The translations under genes and the position numbers were made by a program. From assembly GCA_016719535.1 (NCBI GenBank), contig JADJYX010000017.1, forward strand, positions 240,417-304,416: DNA of 64,000 nt. Direction: 5' to 3'. Source of the DNA: Rubrivivax sp. (GTDB lineage Bacteria > Pseudomonadota > Gammaproteobacteria > Burkholderiales > Burkholderiaceae_C). Positions 27,062 to 37,243 of the stretch are shown piece by piece (within the stretch, counting starts at the first letter, position 1; each line of letters begins with the position of its first letter). The notes under the pieces were generated by a model. The model was not told the DNA's origin. It ran no database searches and saw only the letters and a program-made list of their open reading frames with translations.

Positions 27062-28207
27062 TCAGTTGGGGCGGAAGGCGAACAGGCCACCGCCGCGGGT
27101 GGTCACGAGCACGGTCGTGCCCGCCAGCACCGGCGTGCCGATCACCGCCTTGCCGTCGGTGGGCAGACGCAGCTGCAGGCGACCGTCGGCTGCCGACAGG
27201 AAATGCACCTGCCCTTCGCTGTCGCCGAAGATCACCGACGGGCCGACCGCCAGCGCGCCGCTCAGGCCCCGGTGCAAGAGCCGCTCGCTGGTCCAGGCGA
27301 GTTCGCCGTTGGCTGCATGCCACGCCGTCAGGCGGTCGCTGGCGTCGCCACCGAAGACCCGCCCGCCATGGCTGCCGACGGCGTTCACGCCGCCCGTGTT
27401 GCGCGTCCACAGCAGCGCATTGCGCGCCAGGTCGACACAGCCGACGGCATTCTGGAAGGCGCGCATGCAGACGCGGTCGCCCTCGCGCGCGGCCGGGCCG
27501 ACGAGGTCGGCCAGCCGCTCGACCTCGTTCGAGCCGCGCGGCGTGGACACCGCGACGTCCCAGTTGACGGTGCCGCGCAGCGGGTCGAGCGCCAGCAACC
27601 GACCGCCGTGCCCGACCACCAGCTGGTTGCGCGCGGCCATCAGCACACCGGCCTGCGCCAGCGTCAGCGCGTCGCCCGCGCGCTGGAAGGTCCACAGACG
27701 GCGGCCGTCGAGCGCGTCGAAGGCATGCACGCTGCGGTCGACGGCGAGCACGAAGATCCGTTCGCCGGCCACCAGCGGTGCCGTCACCACGCGCGCCGGC
27801 ACGCGCTGCTTCCAGCGCAGCTGCGCACCGTCGAAGGTGACGACCTCGTTGTCACGCGTGACGACGGCGCTGAAGCGGCCGTCGCTGCCGACCCCGGCCG
27901 TCAGCGGTGCGCCGGCCTGGGCGCGCCAGGCTTCGGCGCCGGTCTCGGCATTCAGCGCCACCACGGTGCCGTTGGACGCCGCGGCGACAAACTGCCCGTT
28001 GCGCACGGTGACCGCGAGCGGAAAGTCGATGCTGCCGATGCTGGTCGACCACACCTGGCGGCCGGCGATGCTGGGCGTATAGGCCTCCAGCGGCGTCGGC
28101 CTGGGCTTGTCGGTCGACGAACAGGCAGCCAGCAGCGCCGACAGCGCCAACAGCAGCGCCGGCGTCCACCACGCCCGTGGCCCCCGGCACCTGGCGCCAC
28201 GGCTCAT
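27062..28207 (-). CDS. bamB: Outer membrane assembly lipoprotein BamB
   Basis: 381 residues with a lipoprotein signal peptide; the lipobox LLAAC puts the lipidated cysteine at residue 29. The rest forms PQQ-like beta-propeller repeats (for example GTVVALNAETGAEAWRAQ and RSVHAFDALDGRRLWTFQ). BamB binds BamA POTRA domains and supports barrel-protein insertion. It overlaps the upstream yfgM-like gene by 4 nt (28204-28207) and precedes der, as in E. coli. Confidence 0.95.
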   Translation of the reverse strand: MSRGARCRGPRAWWTPALLLALSALLAACSSTDKPRPTPLEAYTPSIAGRQVWSTSIGSIDFPLAVTVRNGQFVAAASNGTVVALNAETGAEAWRAQAGAPLTAGVGSDGRFSAVVTRDNEVVTFDGAQLRWKQRVPARVVTAPLVAGERIFVLAVDRSVHAFDALDGRRLWTFQRAGDALTLAQAGVLMAARNQLVVGHGGRLLALDPLRGTVNWDVAVSTPRGSNEVERLADLVGPAAREGDRVCMRAFQNAVGCVDLARNALLWTRNTGGVNAVGSHGGRVFGGDASDRLTAWHAANGELAWTSERLLHRGLSGALAVGPSVIFGDSEGQVHFLSAADGRLQLRLPTDGKAVIGTPVLAGTTVLVTTRGGGLFAFRPN

Positions 28208-28881
28208 CGGCTGGCCCCCGACGCCGCGGCGGCGGCAGCCTTGGGGTTGCCCCCCAGCGACACCAGCTTGGCCTCGACCAGGCGGCGGTAGTCGAGCTTC
28301 TCGTCCATCGCGGCCCAGGCGGCCTCGAAGGCGCTGCGGGCCTCGTCGCGCTTGCCCTGGGCGAGCAGGATGTCACCGCGGCGATCGGCCACCAGGGCCT
28401 CGAAGGTCGGCGCCTTGGCCTCGGCGAGCTGCGCCAGCGCCTGGTCGTACTGCCTGGCCTCGAGCAGCAGCCCGGCCAGCCGCAGCCGCGCGACGGTGCG
28501 GTATTCGTCCTCGGTGGCGTTGGCGGCCACCCAGGTCAGCGTGGCCTTGGCGGCATCGGCCTGGCCCTTGTCGAACTGCAGCCTGGCGGCCGCCAGGCCA
28601 CCCTGCTGGGCGAAGGCGGTGCGGGGAAAGCGCTCCTTCAGGTCGTTGAAGACGCGGCCGGCCTTGTCGGCATCGCCGGCGAGCACGGCGCGGTCGAGTT
28701 CCTCGAACATCGCCCCCGCCTTGGCGGACTGGTCACGCTGCCACCAGTTCCAGCCGTTCCAGGCGGCGAAGGCCCCGAGCGCGAGGATCAGCACCCAGGT
28801 GATCAGGTTGCCGTACTGCTTCCAGAACGCCTTGAGGGCGTCGAGCTGTTCCTGCTCCTGCAGGTCGAGGGAGGTGGCCAT
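28204..28881 (-). CDS. YfgM-like TPR membrane protein
   Basis: 225 residues: a short cytoplasmic N-terminus (DLQEQEQLDALKAFWKQYGN), one membrane segment (about 24-42, ITWVLILALGAFAAWNGW) and a periplasmic tetratricopeptide-like domain. This matches the YfgM/DUF2133 family, an ancillary component at the SecYEG translocon that works with periplasmic chaperones. Its place between hisS and bamB is conserved in proteobacteria. Confidence 0.9.
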   Translation of the reverse strand: MATSLDLQEQEQLDALKAFWKQYGNLITWVLILALGAFAAWNGWNWWQRDQSAKAGAMFEELDRAVLAGDADKAGRVFNDLKERFPRTAFAQQGGLAAARLQFDKGQADAAKATLTWVAANATEDEYRTVARLRLAGLLLEARQYDQALAQLAEAKAPTFEALVADRRGDILLAQGKRDEARSAFEAAWAAMDEKLDYRRLVEAKLVSLGGNPKAAAAAASGASR

Positions 28882-28936
28882 GCGGATGGGTCGGGAAGGG
28901 GATCGGCGAACGGGGTTGCGGGCGGAAAACCGTCGA

Positions 28937-30223
28937 TTATGCGTGGAGCAGTTCGGCGGCCCAGGTGGCTTCAGCGCCTAGCGCGCGCGCCGTCTGCGCC
29001 GCGGCGGCGTCGCGCAGCGGCTTCACCGAGACCTCGCCGCGGGCCAGTTCGTCGGCGCCGAAGACCAGCGCGTAGCGGGCGCCGCTGGCATCCGCCTTCT
29101 TGAACTGAGATTTCATGCTGCCCGGGCCGTCCTTGCCGCCCGCGTGCAGCAGCACGCTGACGCCGGCCGAGCGCAGCGCCTCGGCACAGACCACGGCACG
29201 CGGCAGGGCCGCCGCGTCGGGGACGATGGCGTAGGCCACCGGCGGCACCGGCGGCGGCGCCAGGCCCTCCTGCTGCAGCAGGTCGAGCACCCGCTCGATG
29301 CCCATGCCCCAGCCGACCGCCGGCGCCGGCTTGCCGCCGATCAGCTCGAACAGGCCGTCGTAACGCCCGCCACCGCAGATCGTGCCCTGGGCGCCGAGCT
29401 TGTCGGTGACCCACTCGAAGACGGTGAGGTTGTAGTAGTCCATGCCGCGCACCAGGCGCGGGTTGATGCGGTACGGCTGGCCCATCGCATCCAGCACCGC
29501 GCGCACGGCGTCGAAGTGCCTGAGCGAGGCCTCGCCGAGGCAGTTCATCAGCTGCGGCGCGCCGTCCACCAGCGCCTGCATGGCCGGGTTCTTGGTGTCC
29601 AGGATGCGCAGCGGGTTGCTGTGCAGGCGGCGCTTCGCATCGGCATCGAGCTGATCCTGGTGCGCCTGCAGGTAGTCGATCAGCGCCTGGCGGTGCGCAC
29701 GGCGCTCGTCGGGCTGGCCCAGGCTGTTGATCTCGAGCCGCACGTCGGCCAGGCCGAGGTCGCGCCACAGCGTGCGCGCCATCAGGATCACCTCGGCATC
29801 GACATCGGGGCCGCCATGGCCCAGCGCCTCGACACCGACCTGGTGGAACTGCCGGTAGCGCCCGCGCTGCGGCTTCTCGTGGCGGAACATCGGGCCGATG
29901 TAGAACAGCCGCTTGCCGCCCTCGTACAGCATCGAGTGCTCGATCGCCGCGCGCACGACGCCGGCCGTGCCCTCGGGGCGCAGCGTCAGCGGGTCGCCGT
30001 TCATGCTGTCGACGAAGGAATACATCTCCTTCTCGACGATGTCGGTCACCTCGCCGAGGCCGCGCACGAACAGCGGCGTCGGCTCGACGATGGGCACGCG
30101 CACGTTCTGGTAGCCGTAGCGGCGCATCAGCGCGCGCACCTTGTCTTCGAACCACTCCCAGCGCCCGGACTCGGGCGGCAGGATGTCGTTCATGCCTTTG
30201 ACGGCCTGGATGGGATCAGCCAT
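28937..30223 (-). CDS. hisS: Histidyl-tRNA synthetase
   Basis: 428 residues from ATG 30221-30223, beginning MADPIQAVKGMNDILPPESG. Class II motifs: motif 2 in MFRHEKPQRGRYRQFHQVG, the histidine-specific LVRGMDYYNLTVFEW and motif 3 in AVGWGMGIERVLDLL; the anticodon-binding domain covers about 330-428. The upstream open-frame extension to 30580 overlaps ispG in another frame and is rejected. It follows ispG by about 100 nt. Confidence 0.97.
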   Translation of the reverse strand: MADPIQAVKGMNDILPPESGRWEWFEDKVRALMRRYGYQNVRVPIVEPTPLFVRGLGEVTDIVEKEMYSFVDSMNGDPLTLRPEGTAGVVRAAIEHSMLYEGGKRLFYIGPMFRHEKPQRGRYRQFHQVGVEALGHGGPDVDAEVILMARTLWRDLGLADVRLEINSLGQPDERRAHRQALIDYLQAHQDQLDADAKRRLHSNPLRILDTKNPAMQALVDGAPQLMNCLGEASLRHFDAVRAVLDAMGQPYRINPRLVRGMDYYNLTVFEWVTDKLGAQGTICGGGRYDGLFELIGGKPAPAVGWGMGIERVLDLLQQEGLAPPPVPPVAYAIVPDAAALPRAVVCAEALRSAGVSVLLHAGGKDGPGSMKSQFKKADASGARYALVFGADELARGEVSVKPLRDAAAAQTARALGAEATWAAELLHA

Positions 30224-30324
30224 GGTGAATGGGAAGCGATGGACTCGGGCCGGCCGGCAACCGGGGCGGCCGTGGCCGCACGCCGGGGTGCGGGCCGATG
30301 AAGGCGGGGTCGCAGCGGGCCGCG

Positions 30325-31599
30325 TCAATGCGCGGCGGTCACGCTGCCGAAACGGCGCTCGATGTAGCTCTCGACGATGCGGTGGAATTCCTGCGCGATG
30401 CCTTCGCCGCGCAGCGTCATCGCCTTCTCGCCGTCGATGAACACCGGCGCCGCCGGCGCCTCGCCGGTACCCGGCAGGCTGATGCCGATGTCGGCATGCT
30501 TGCTCTCGCCGGGCCCGTTGACGATGCAGCCCATGACGGCGATCTTGAGGTTCTCCACGCCCGGGTAACGCTCGCGCCACACCGGCATCATCGCGCGCAG
30601 GTGGTCGTCGATCTGCTTGGCCAGCTCCTGGAATACCGTGCTGGTGGTGCGGCCGCAGCCGGGGCAGGCGGTGACGCTGGGGTTGAAGGCGCGCAGGCCC
30701 AGCGACTGCAGGATCTCCAGCGCGACCAACACCTCCTGCGTGCGCGCCTCGCCGGGCTGCGGCGTCAGGCTGACGCGGATGGTGTCGCCGATGCCTTCCT
30801 GCAGCAGCTGGCCGATCGCCACTGCCGAGGCCACGGTGCCCTTGGTGCCCATGCCGGCTTCGGTCAGGCCCAGGTGCAGCGCGTAATCACAGCGCGCAGC
30901 CAGGGCGCGGTAGACGGCGATCAGGTCCTGCACGCCGCTGAGCTTGCAGCTGATGATGATCTGGTTCGGGTCCAGGCCCAGTTCGCGCGCATGGTCGGCC
31001 GAGCCCAGCGCCGACTGCACCAGCGCCGCATACATCACCTGCTTGGCATCCCAGGGTTGGACACGCTTCGCATTGGTGTCCATCAACTCGGCCAGCAGCT
31101 CCTGGTCGAGGCTGCCCCAGTTGACGCCGATGCGCACGCATTTGCCCAGGCGGGCCGCCACCTCGACCATCTGCGCAAACTGGCGGTCCTTCTTGTCGCC
31201 CTTGCCGACGTTGCCGGGGTTGATGCGGTATTTGGACAGCGCCTGCGCCATCGCCGGAAATTCGGTCAGCAGGCGGTGGCCGTTGTAGTGGAAATCGCCC
31301 ACCAGCGGCACGTCGACGCCCATGCGGTCGAGCTGGTCGCGGATATGCGGCACCGCGGCAGCGGCTTCGGGGGTATTGACGGTGATGCGCACCAGCTCCG
31401 ACCCGGCCAGCGCGAGCTCCTTGACCTGGATCGCGGTCTCGATGACATCGACGGTGTCGGTGTTGGTCATCGACTGCACACGCACCGGCGCGTCGCCACC
31501 GACGGTGACCACGCGCGAACCCCAGGCCACGCGCGCCTGGCGCGAGCGGCGCGGCGCGGGGGCGGCAGCGGCGATGGGGGTGTCGGCGAGGTCGTTCAT
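30325..31599 (-). CDS. ispG: 4-hydroxy-3-methylbut-2-enyl diphosphate synthase IspG
   Basis: Penultimate MEP-pathway enzyme, a 4Fe-4S protein converting MEcPP to HMBPP. 424 residues, long form for the family. Cluster cysteines are Cys312 and Cys315 (ACPGCGRTT) and Cys358 (VMGCIVNGPGE), with the conserved glutamate following. The N-terminal TIM barrel has VQSMTNTDTVDV and GVNWGSLDQELL. Genes pilW-rodZ-ispG-hisS are in the usual order. Confidence 0.97.
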   Translation of the reverse strand: MNDLADTPIAAAAPAPRRSRQARVAWGSRVVTVGGDAPVRVQSMTNTDTVDVIETAIQVKELALAGSELVRITVNTPEAAAAVPHIRDQLDRMGVDVPLVGDFHYNGHRLLTEFPAMAQALSKYRINPGNVGKGDKKDRQFAQMVEVAARLGKCVRIGVNWGSLDQELLAELMDTNAKRVQPWDAKQVMYAALVQSALGSADHARELGLDPNQIIISCKLSGVQDLIAVYRALAARCDYALHLGLTEAGMGTKGTVASAVAIGQLLQEGIGDTIRVSLTPQPGEARTQEVLVALEILQSLGLRAFNPSVTACPGCGRTTSTVFQELAKQIDDHLRAMMPVWRERYPGVENLKIAVMGCIVNGPGESKHADIGISLPGTGEAPAAPVFIDGEKAMTLRGEGIAQEFHRIVESYIERRFGSVTAAH

Positions 31600-31622
31600 C
31601 GGTCTGGCGAGGCGGCGGTGGG

Positions 31623-32603
31623 TCAGCGCAACTCGAGCCGCGCCACGTTGACGCGAGTGTAGGGGCCGAGGTCGACCGCCTGCCCGCGGAAGGTCACCGC
31701 CGTGCCGCCGGCATTGCCGATGCGCACGCGCAGCGGTGGCCGCCCATCGACGCCCACCGCCTCGCCCGCGCGCAGCACGCGCGAGAAGACGATCCGGTCT
31801 TGCGCATCGAGCACCTCGATCCAGCTGTCGGCGCTGGCGCGCAGGCCGAGCAGCCCGCTGGTGGACTCAGCCGCCGATGCCGCCGGCAGCCCGGCGGCGG
31901 CCGTCGACGCGGGCGCTGCCGCCGCCACCGCCGGTGCGGCTGCGGGCATGGCGACCGGGGCGCTGGCGGTCGGCGCGTTTGGCGCCGTCGGCCCGGATGC
32001 CGACGACGATGCCGCCGCAGACAGCGCTGCCGTGGTGCTGACCGTCTCGGCCACCGCCGGCGCGCTGGCCGGGGGTGCAGCCGGTGCGGCCAGCGGGGGT
32101 GCCGACGCCACCGGCGCCACGGCCGGGGGCGACGTCAGGCCGTCGAAGAGGTCGGTCGGCAGCAGACCGACCACCACCGCGGCCAGCAGCAGCAGACCGC
32201 CGGCCCAGAACATCGGCTTGCTGGCCCAGCTCAGGCCGGCGCCGTCGGCCCGCGACGGGCGCTCCTGGAAGGGCGTATTCAGCTTGCCCATTGCCCCTTC
32301 GAGCGGCGGCGTCTCCACCTGCGGCAGCAGGGCCAGCACCGGCCGCGGATCGATCTTCAGCGATCGGCACACCGACTGCGCCAGCGCGCGCGCGAAGGTC
32401 AGGTTGGGCAGTTCGTCGTAGCGGTCCTGCTCCAGGGCCTGCAGCTTGGCCGGCGTCACCTTGATGGTGGCGGCCAGCACCGCCAGGTGCAGACCCTCGC
32501 GCTCGCGCGCGGCCTTCAGCAGGGCGCCGGCACTGCGCGGCGCCTCGGGCGCCGTGCGGGCCGCACCGTCGGGCCCCTCGATGTCGGGCAAGGGTTCAGT
32601 CAT
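31623..32603 (-). CDS. RodZ-like membrane protein with helix-turn-helix domain
   Basis: 326 residues from ATG 32601-32603. An N-terminal HTH_25 domain (about 25-95, SAGALLKAAREREGLHLAVLA) precedes one membrane segment (about 131-149, MFWAGGLLLLAAVVVGLLP), a long Ala/Pro/Ser-rich periplasmic linker (about 155-250) and a C-terminal DUF4115 domain (SWIEVLDAQDRIVFSRVL). This is the RodZ architecture linking MreB to the wall-elongation machinery. The start overlaps pilW by 8 nt. Classical rod-shape function is inferred from domain order. Confidence 0.87.
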   Translation of the reverse strand: MTEPLPDIEGPDGAARTAPEAPRSAGALLKAAREREGLHLAVLAATIKVTPAKLQALEQDRYDELPNLTFARALAQSVCRSLKIDPRPVLALLPQVETPPLEGAMGKLNTPFQERPSRADGAGLSWASKPMFWAGGLLLLAAVVVGLLPTDLFDGLTSPPAVAPVASAPPLAAPAAPPASAPAVAETVSTTAALSAAASSSASGPTAPNAPTASAPVAMPAAAPAVAAAAPASTAAAGLPAASAAESTSGLLGLRASADSWIEVLDAQDRIVFSRVLRAGEAVGVDGRPPLRVRIGNAGGTAVTFRGQAVDLGPYTRVNVARLELR

Positions 32604-33392
32604 CGAACTGGCCACGCAGCAGGCGCTGGGCCTCGGGCGAATCGGGAAAGCGTTCGCGCAGCTGGCGCGCAAAATCGTTGACGCCGGACATGTTGCCGAT
32701 GCGGCGCTCGATGCGTGCGGCCAGCCACAGGGTCTGCGCGTTCGACTGATCGGCCTGGCTGTTGATGCGCCGCACGTAGAAGCGCGCGCGCTCGTACTCG
32801 CCCCGCTGGTACAGCACCTCGGCATAGGCGAAGGCGATGCCCGGGCTGGCCGGGTCGAGTTCGAAGGCGCGGCCGAGGTGGCGCTCGGCCTCCAGCCAGC
32901 GTCCGGCTCGCGCCTGGCAGACGCCGCGCGCCATCAGCGTGCGCGGCCCTTCGGCATACTGCGGCGCCGCCAGTGCGGCGTTGAACTGCACCTCGGCATC
33001 GTCGAAGCGGCGCTGCTGGCACAGGTACCAACCATAGTTGTGCAGCGTGTCGCCGTCGCGCGGCGCCAGTTGCAGCGCACGCTGAAAACTCTGCTCGGCC
33101 AGCGGCAGTTCACCCAGGCTGGCATAGACGAGGCCACGCAGGTTGAACGCCTCGGCCAGATCGGGCTTGGCCGCCAGCGCCAGCTTGATCTCGTCGAGTG
33201 CCGTATTCGCCTGCCCGCGCTCGAAATAGGCCGATGCGAGCTCGAGCCGCACGCGCGCGCGTCTTTCGGCGCTGGACTGGTCGGAATCGGTGCGGATCTC
33301 GCCGTCGGCGCCCTGCGGCGGCGTCGCGCAAGCGCCGAGCAGCAGCGCCAGCCCCAGCAGCAGCATGCCGCGGGCACGCAGCAGCGCCGCGT

Positions 33393-33396
<4 letters not shown>
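32596..33396 (-). CDS. pilW: Type IV pilus biogenesis lipoprotein PilW/PilF
   Basis: 266 residues from ATG 33394-33396, overlapping the rlmN stop as ATGA. Signal peptide with lipobox LLLGAC (Cys23), then about six tetratricopeptide repeats (ASAYFERGQANTALDEIKLAL, AFNLRGLVYASLGELPLAEQSF). PilF/PilW is the outer-membrane pilotin that supports secretin PilQ assembly. The long open frame upstream is an rlmN shadow. Position between rlmN and rodZ is conserved. Confidence 0.92.
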
Positions 33397-34559
<1,163 letters not shown>

Positions 34560-34597
34560 GCGAAGGCGCCGCGGCGGGGCAGCTGGCGGTACGGCCG

Positions 34598-35023
34598 TCA
34601 GCGGCTGTAGACGTTCATGCCGGGGAAGAAGAACGCCACCTCGACGGCGGCCGTCTCCGGCGCGTCGGAGCCGTGCACGGCGTTGGCGTCGATGCTGTCG
34701 GCGAAGTCGGCACGGATGGTGCCCTTGTCGGCCTTCTTCGGGTCGGTGGCGCCCATCAGCTCGCGGTTCTTGGCGATCGCGCCTTCGCCTTCGAGGGCCT
34801 GGATCATCACCGGGCCCGAGATCATGAAGTTGACGAGGTCGTTGAAGAAGGGGCGCGCCTTGTGCACGGCATAGAAGGCCTCGGCCTCGCCGCGCGACAG
34901 GTGAACCATCTTCGCCGCGACGATCTTCAGGCCGGCGCCTTCGAAGCGTGCATAGATCTGGCCGATGACATTCTTGGCCACGGCATCGGGCTTGATGATC
35001 GACAGGGTGCGTTCGATCGCCAT
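34598..35023 (-). CDS. ndk: Nucleoside diphosphate kinase
   Basis: 141 residues, the family norm. The phosphorylated histidine is His117 in NAVHGSD; TLSIIKPDAV is the N-terminal signature. A strong ribosome site AGGAGAAG precedes the ATG. Upstream, TAGAAT (35059-35064 on the minus strand) resembles a -10 box without a clear -35. It heads the ndk-rlmN-pilW-rodZ-ispG-hisS series. Confidence 0.97.
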   Translation of the reverse strand: MAIERTLSIIKPDAVAKNVIGQIYARFEGAGLKIVAAKMVHLSRGEAEAFYAVHKARPFFNDLVNFMISGPVMIQALEGEGAIAKNRELMGATDPKKADKGTIRADFADSIDANAVHGSDAPETAAVEVAFFFPGMNVYSR

Positions 35024-35092
35024 GTGACTTCTCCTGGTGTCTGCTTGAAAAAACCTTGAATTCTAGCCTGCGAGGGGTGACCAGCCGGTGTC

Positions 35093-37243
35093 TCAGCGAC
35101 CGCCGCCACCGCCGCGGCCGCCGCGCGGGCCACCGGGGCCGGCACCCCCACCGCCGCCGCGCTTGCCGCCGCGGCCGCCACCCTTGCCGCCCTTGCCCCC
35201 TTTGCCGCCCTTGCCGCGGAAGGCATCGGCGCCGATATAGCCGACCGCCGTCTGCATCGGGTCGGGCTGGCGCTGGCCGCCACCTGCGCCGCCGCCACCG
35301 CGGCCACCGGGTCGGCCGCCACGGCCGCCGCCGCCACCGCCAGCGCTGCCCTTCTGCACGAAGCGCTTGTCGTAGGTCTGCTGCAGCGGATTGGGGATCG
35401 GGCCGTCCTCGCTGAGTTCGCGTCGGGGCGCCTGGGCCTGCTGCAGGGCCCGCTTGTCGTAGGTCTGCTGCAAGGGGTTGGGGATCGGACCGTCGTCGCC
35501 GTACTCGCGCCTGGGGGCACGCGCCTGCTGGATGGCACGCTTGTCGTAGGTCTGCTGCAGCGGGTTGGGGATGTTCATGGGGCCGTCGCCGTCGACGTCC
35601 AGCCGCGGGCTGCGGTCGGGCCGCGGCCCGCGATCGCCGCCGCGGTCGGGCGCCAGGTCGCGACGGCCGTCGCGACCCTTGCCGCCGCGGCGGCCACGCT
35701 TGCCGCGCGCACCGCCCTCGCCTTCAGCGCCCGCCGCCTCGCGCGGGCGATCGGTGCCGGTCAAGCGACGCAGCGCCTTGACGTCGCCATCGGGCAGGTC
35801 GACCCAGACGCCGCGCTTGAGGCCGCGCGGCAGCACCACGCAGCCGTAGCGGATGCGGATCAGCCGGCTCACCGCGTGGCCGACCGCCTCGAACAGGCGC
35901 CGCACCTCGCGGTGCCGGCCTTCGGTGATGACGACGCGGTACCAGTGGTTGACACCTTCGCCGCCGCCGTCGTCGATGCTCTTGAAGCTGGCGCGCTGGC
36001 CGTCGATGTCGACGCCGTCGAGCAGGCGCTGGCGCTGCTCGACGTCGAGCACACCGAGCGAGCGCACCGCATATTCGCGCTCGACACCGAAGCGGGGGTG
36101 CATCAGCTGGTTGGCCAGTTCGCCCGAGTTGGTGAACAGCAGCAGGCCCTCGGTGTTGATGTCCAGACGGCCCACCGACTGCCACTTGCCGTGCTGCAGC
36201 CGCGGCAGGCGGCGAAAGACGGTTGGCCGGTGCTGCGGGTCGTCGTGCGTGACGACCTCGCCGACCGGCTTGTGGTAAGCCAGCACGCGCGGCGGCGGTG
36301 GCGCGATGCGAACCTTGACCGGCTTGCCGTTGATGGCGATGCGGTCACCGAAGGAAATGCGCTGACCCGTGTGCGCCGGCTCGCCATTGACGGTGACGCG
36401 GCCTTCCTGCACCCACTGCTCCATGTCGCGGCGCGAGCCGATGCCAGCCTGCGCCAGCACCTTGTGCAGCTTGGGCGCATCGGGCTCGGGCAGCAGCACG
36501 CGCTTGGGCGCCTCGGCGGGCGCAGCCGTCTCCTCGGTCGGCGCTTCGGCGTCGAAGGCGCCGGACAGCACCTCGGCAAAGAGTTCGCCGGGGTCGGTCG
36601 GCGGCAGCGCGGGCACGGCCTCGACCGCATCCGCAGCGGCTTCGTCGGCCTCACCGGCATCGTCGCCCTCCGCGCCCGGCGGGCGCTCGCCAGCCTCGGC
36701 GCCCTCGACACGCTCACCCCGCTCCCCACGGTCACGGCGATTGCGGCGCCGGCGGCGGCGGCCGCCTTCGCGCGCGCCGGCGCCGGCCTCGCTGGCCTCG
36801 CCGGGAGCTGCCGGCGCCGCGGCACCTTCGCCAGCCGGTGCGCGCGGCCCGCCCTCGCCTTCGTCCATCGACGGCGCGGACCGCGGCTCGGCCGGCGCGG
36901 CGACCTCGTCCGCCGCCACGGCCGGCAACGCGGCGACAGCGGCGTCGGCCGCTGCCGTGCCTGCCGGCGCGGTGTCTGCGGGCGCGGCATCGTCTGCGAC
37001 CGTCTTGCGGGGCCGGCGCGCACGCACCGGCTTCGGCCGCTCGGCGGTTGCTTCGGCCATCGCGTCGACGGACGGCGACGCCTCGGCAACGGCCAGCACG
37101 TCAGGCGTCACGGCCGTGGAATCGGCGTCTCGCTTGGGTGCCGCACGACGGCGTTTCGGTTTGGCGGGGGCTTCGTTGGCGTCACCCGCCAGCGGCCCAT
37201 CGGCGGCTTCGGGCTTCGGCTCTTGGGGCTCGTTGGCGTTCAT
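35093..37243 (-). CDS. rluB: 23S rRNA pseudouridine synthase RluB with long disordered ends
   Basis: 716 residues, far above the about 290 of E. coli RluB. An Ala/Glu/Arg-rich N-terminus (1 to about 235) precedes the S4 domain (KLHKVLAQAGIGSRRDMEQW), then the RsuA-type catalytic domain with the catalytic aspartate in GRLDINTEGLLLFTNSG. From about residue 480 the chain is Arg/Gly-rich and contains three copies of NPLQQTYDKR (29-residue period) before a Gly-rich tail. RluB makes pseudouridine 2605 in 23S rRNA. The ATG (37241-37243) overlaps the scpB stop. Confidence 0.93.
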   Translation of the reverse strand: MNANEPQEPKPEAADGPLAGDANEAPAKPKRRRAAPKRDADSTAVTPDVLAVAEASPSVDAMAEATAERPKPVRARRPRKTVADDAAPADTAPAGTAAADAAVAALPAVAADEVAAPAEPRSAPSMDEGEGGPRAPAGEGAAAPAAPGEASEAGAGAREGGRRRRRRNRRDRGERGERVEGAEAGERPPGAEGDDAGEADEAAADAVEAVPALPPTDPGELFAEVLSGAFDAEAPTEETAAPAEAPKRVLLPEPDAPKLHKVLAQAGIGSRRDMEQWVQEGRVTVNGEPAHTGQRISFGDRIAINGKPVKVRIAPPPPRVLAYHKPVGEVVTHDDPQHRPTVFRRLPRLQHGKWQSVGRLDINTEGLLLFTNSGELANQLMHPRFGVEREYAVRSLGVLDVEQRQRLLDGVDIDGQRASFKSIDDGGGEGVNHWYRVVITEGRHREVRRLFEAVGHAVSRLIRIRYGCVVLPRGLKRGVWVDLPDGDVKALRRLTGTDRPREAAGAEGEGGARGKRGRRGGKGRDGRRDLAPDRGGDRGPRPDRSPRLDVDGDGPMNIPNPLQQTYDKRAIQQARAPRREYGDDGPIPNPLQQTYDKRALQQAQAPRRELSEDGPIPNPLQQTYDKRFVQKGSAGGGGGGRGGRPGGRGGGGAGGGQRQPDPMQTAVGYIGADAFRGKGGKGGKGGKGGGRGGKRGGGGGAGPGGPRGGRGGGGGR
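35361..35580 (-). repeat. 87-bp tandem coding repeat in rluB
   Basis: Three units encode IPNPLQQTYDKR followed by a variable QQAxAPRRE stretch; two full units have a 29-codon period and the third is partial. The two full units share nearly all residues, with changes such as ARAPRREYGDD versus AQAPRRELSED. The repeat probably arose by in-frame duplication and is a place where copy number could change. Confidence 0.8.

Noticed and set aside
25716..27695. Der extended by more than 200 N-terminal codons
   Set aside because: The extension lies in bamB in another frame; the family start MKPVIALVGRPN with AAGGA upstream is at 27053.
35361..35580. CRISPR-like regular repeats in rluB
   Set aside because: The units are in-frame coding repeats with no conserved short repeat plus unique spacers and no cas genes nearby.
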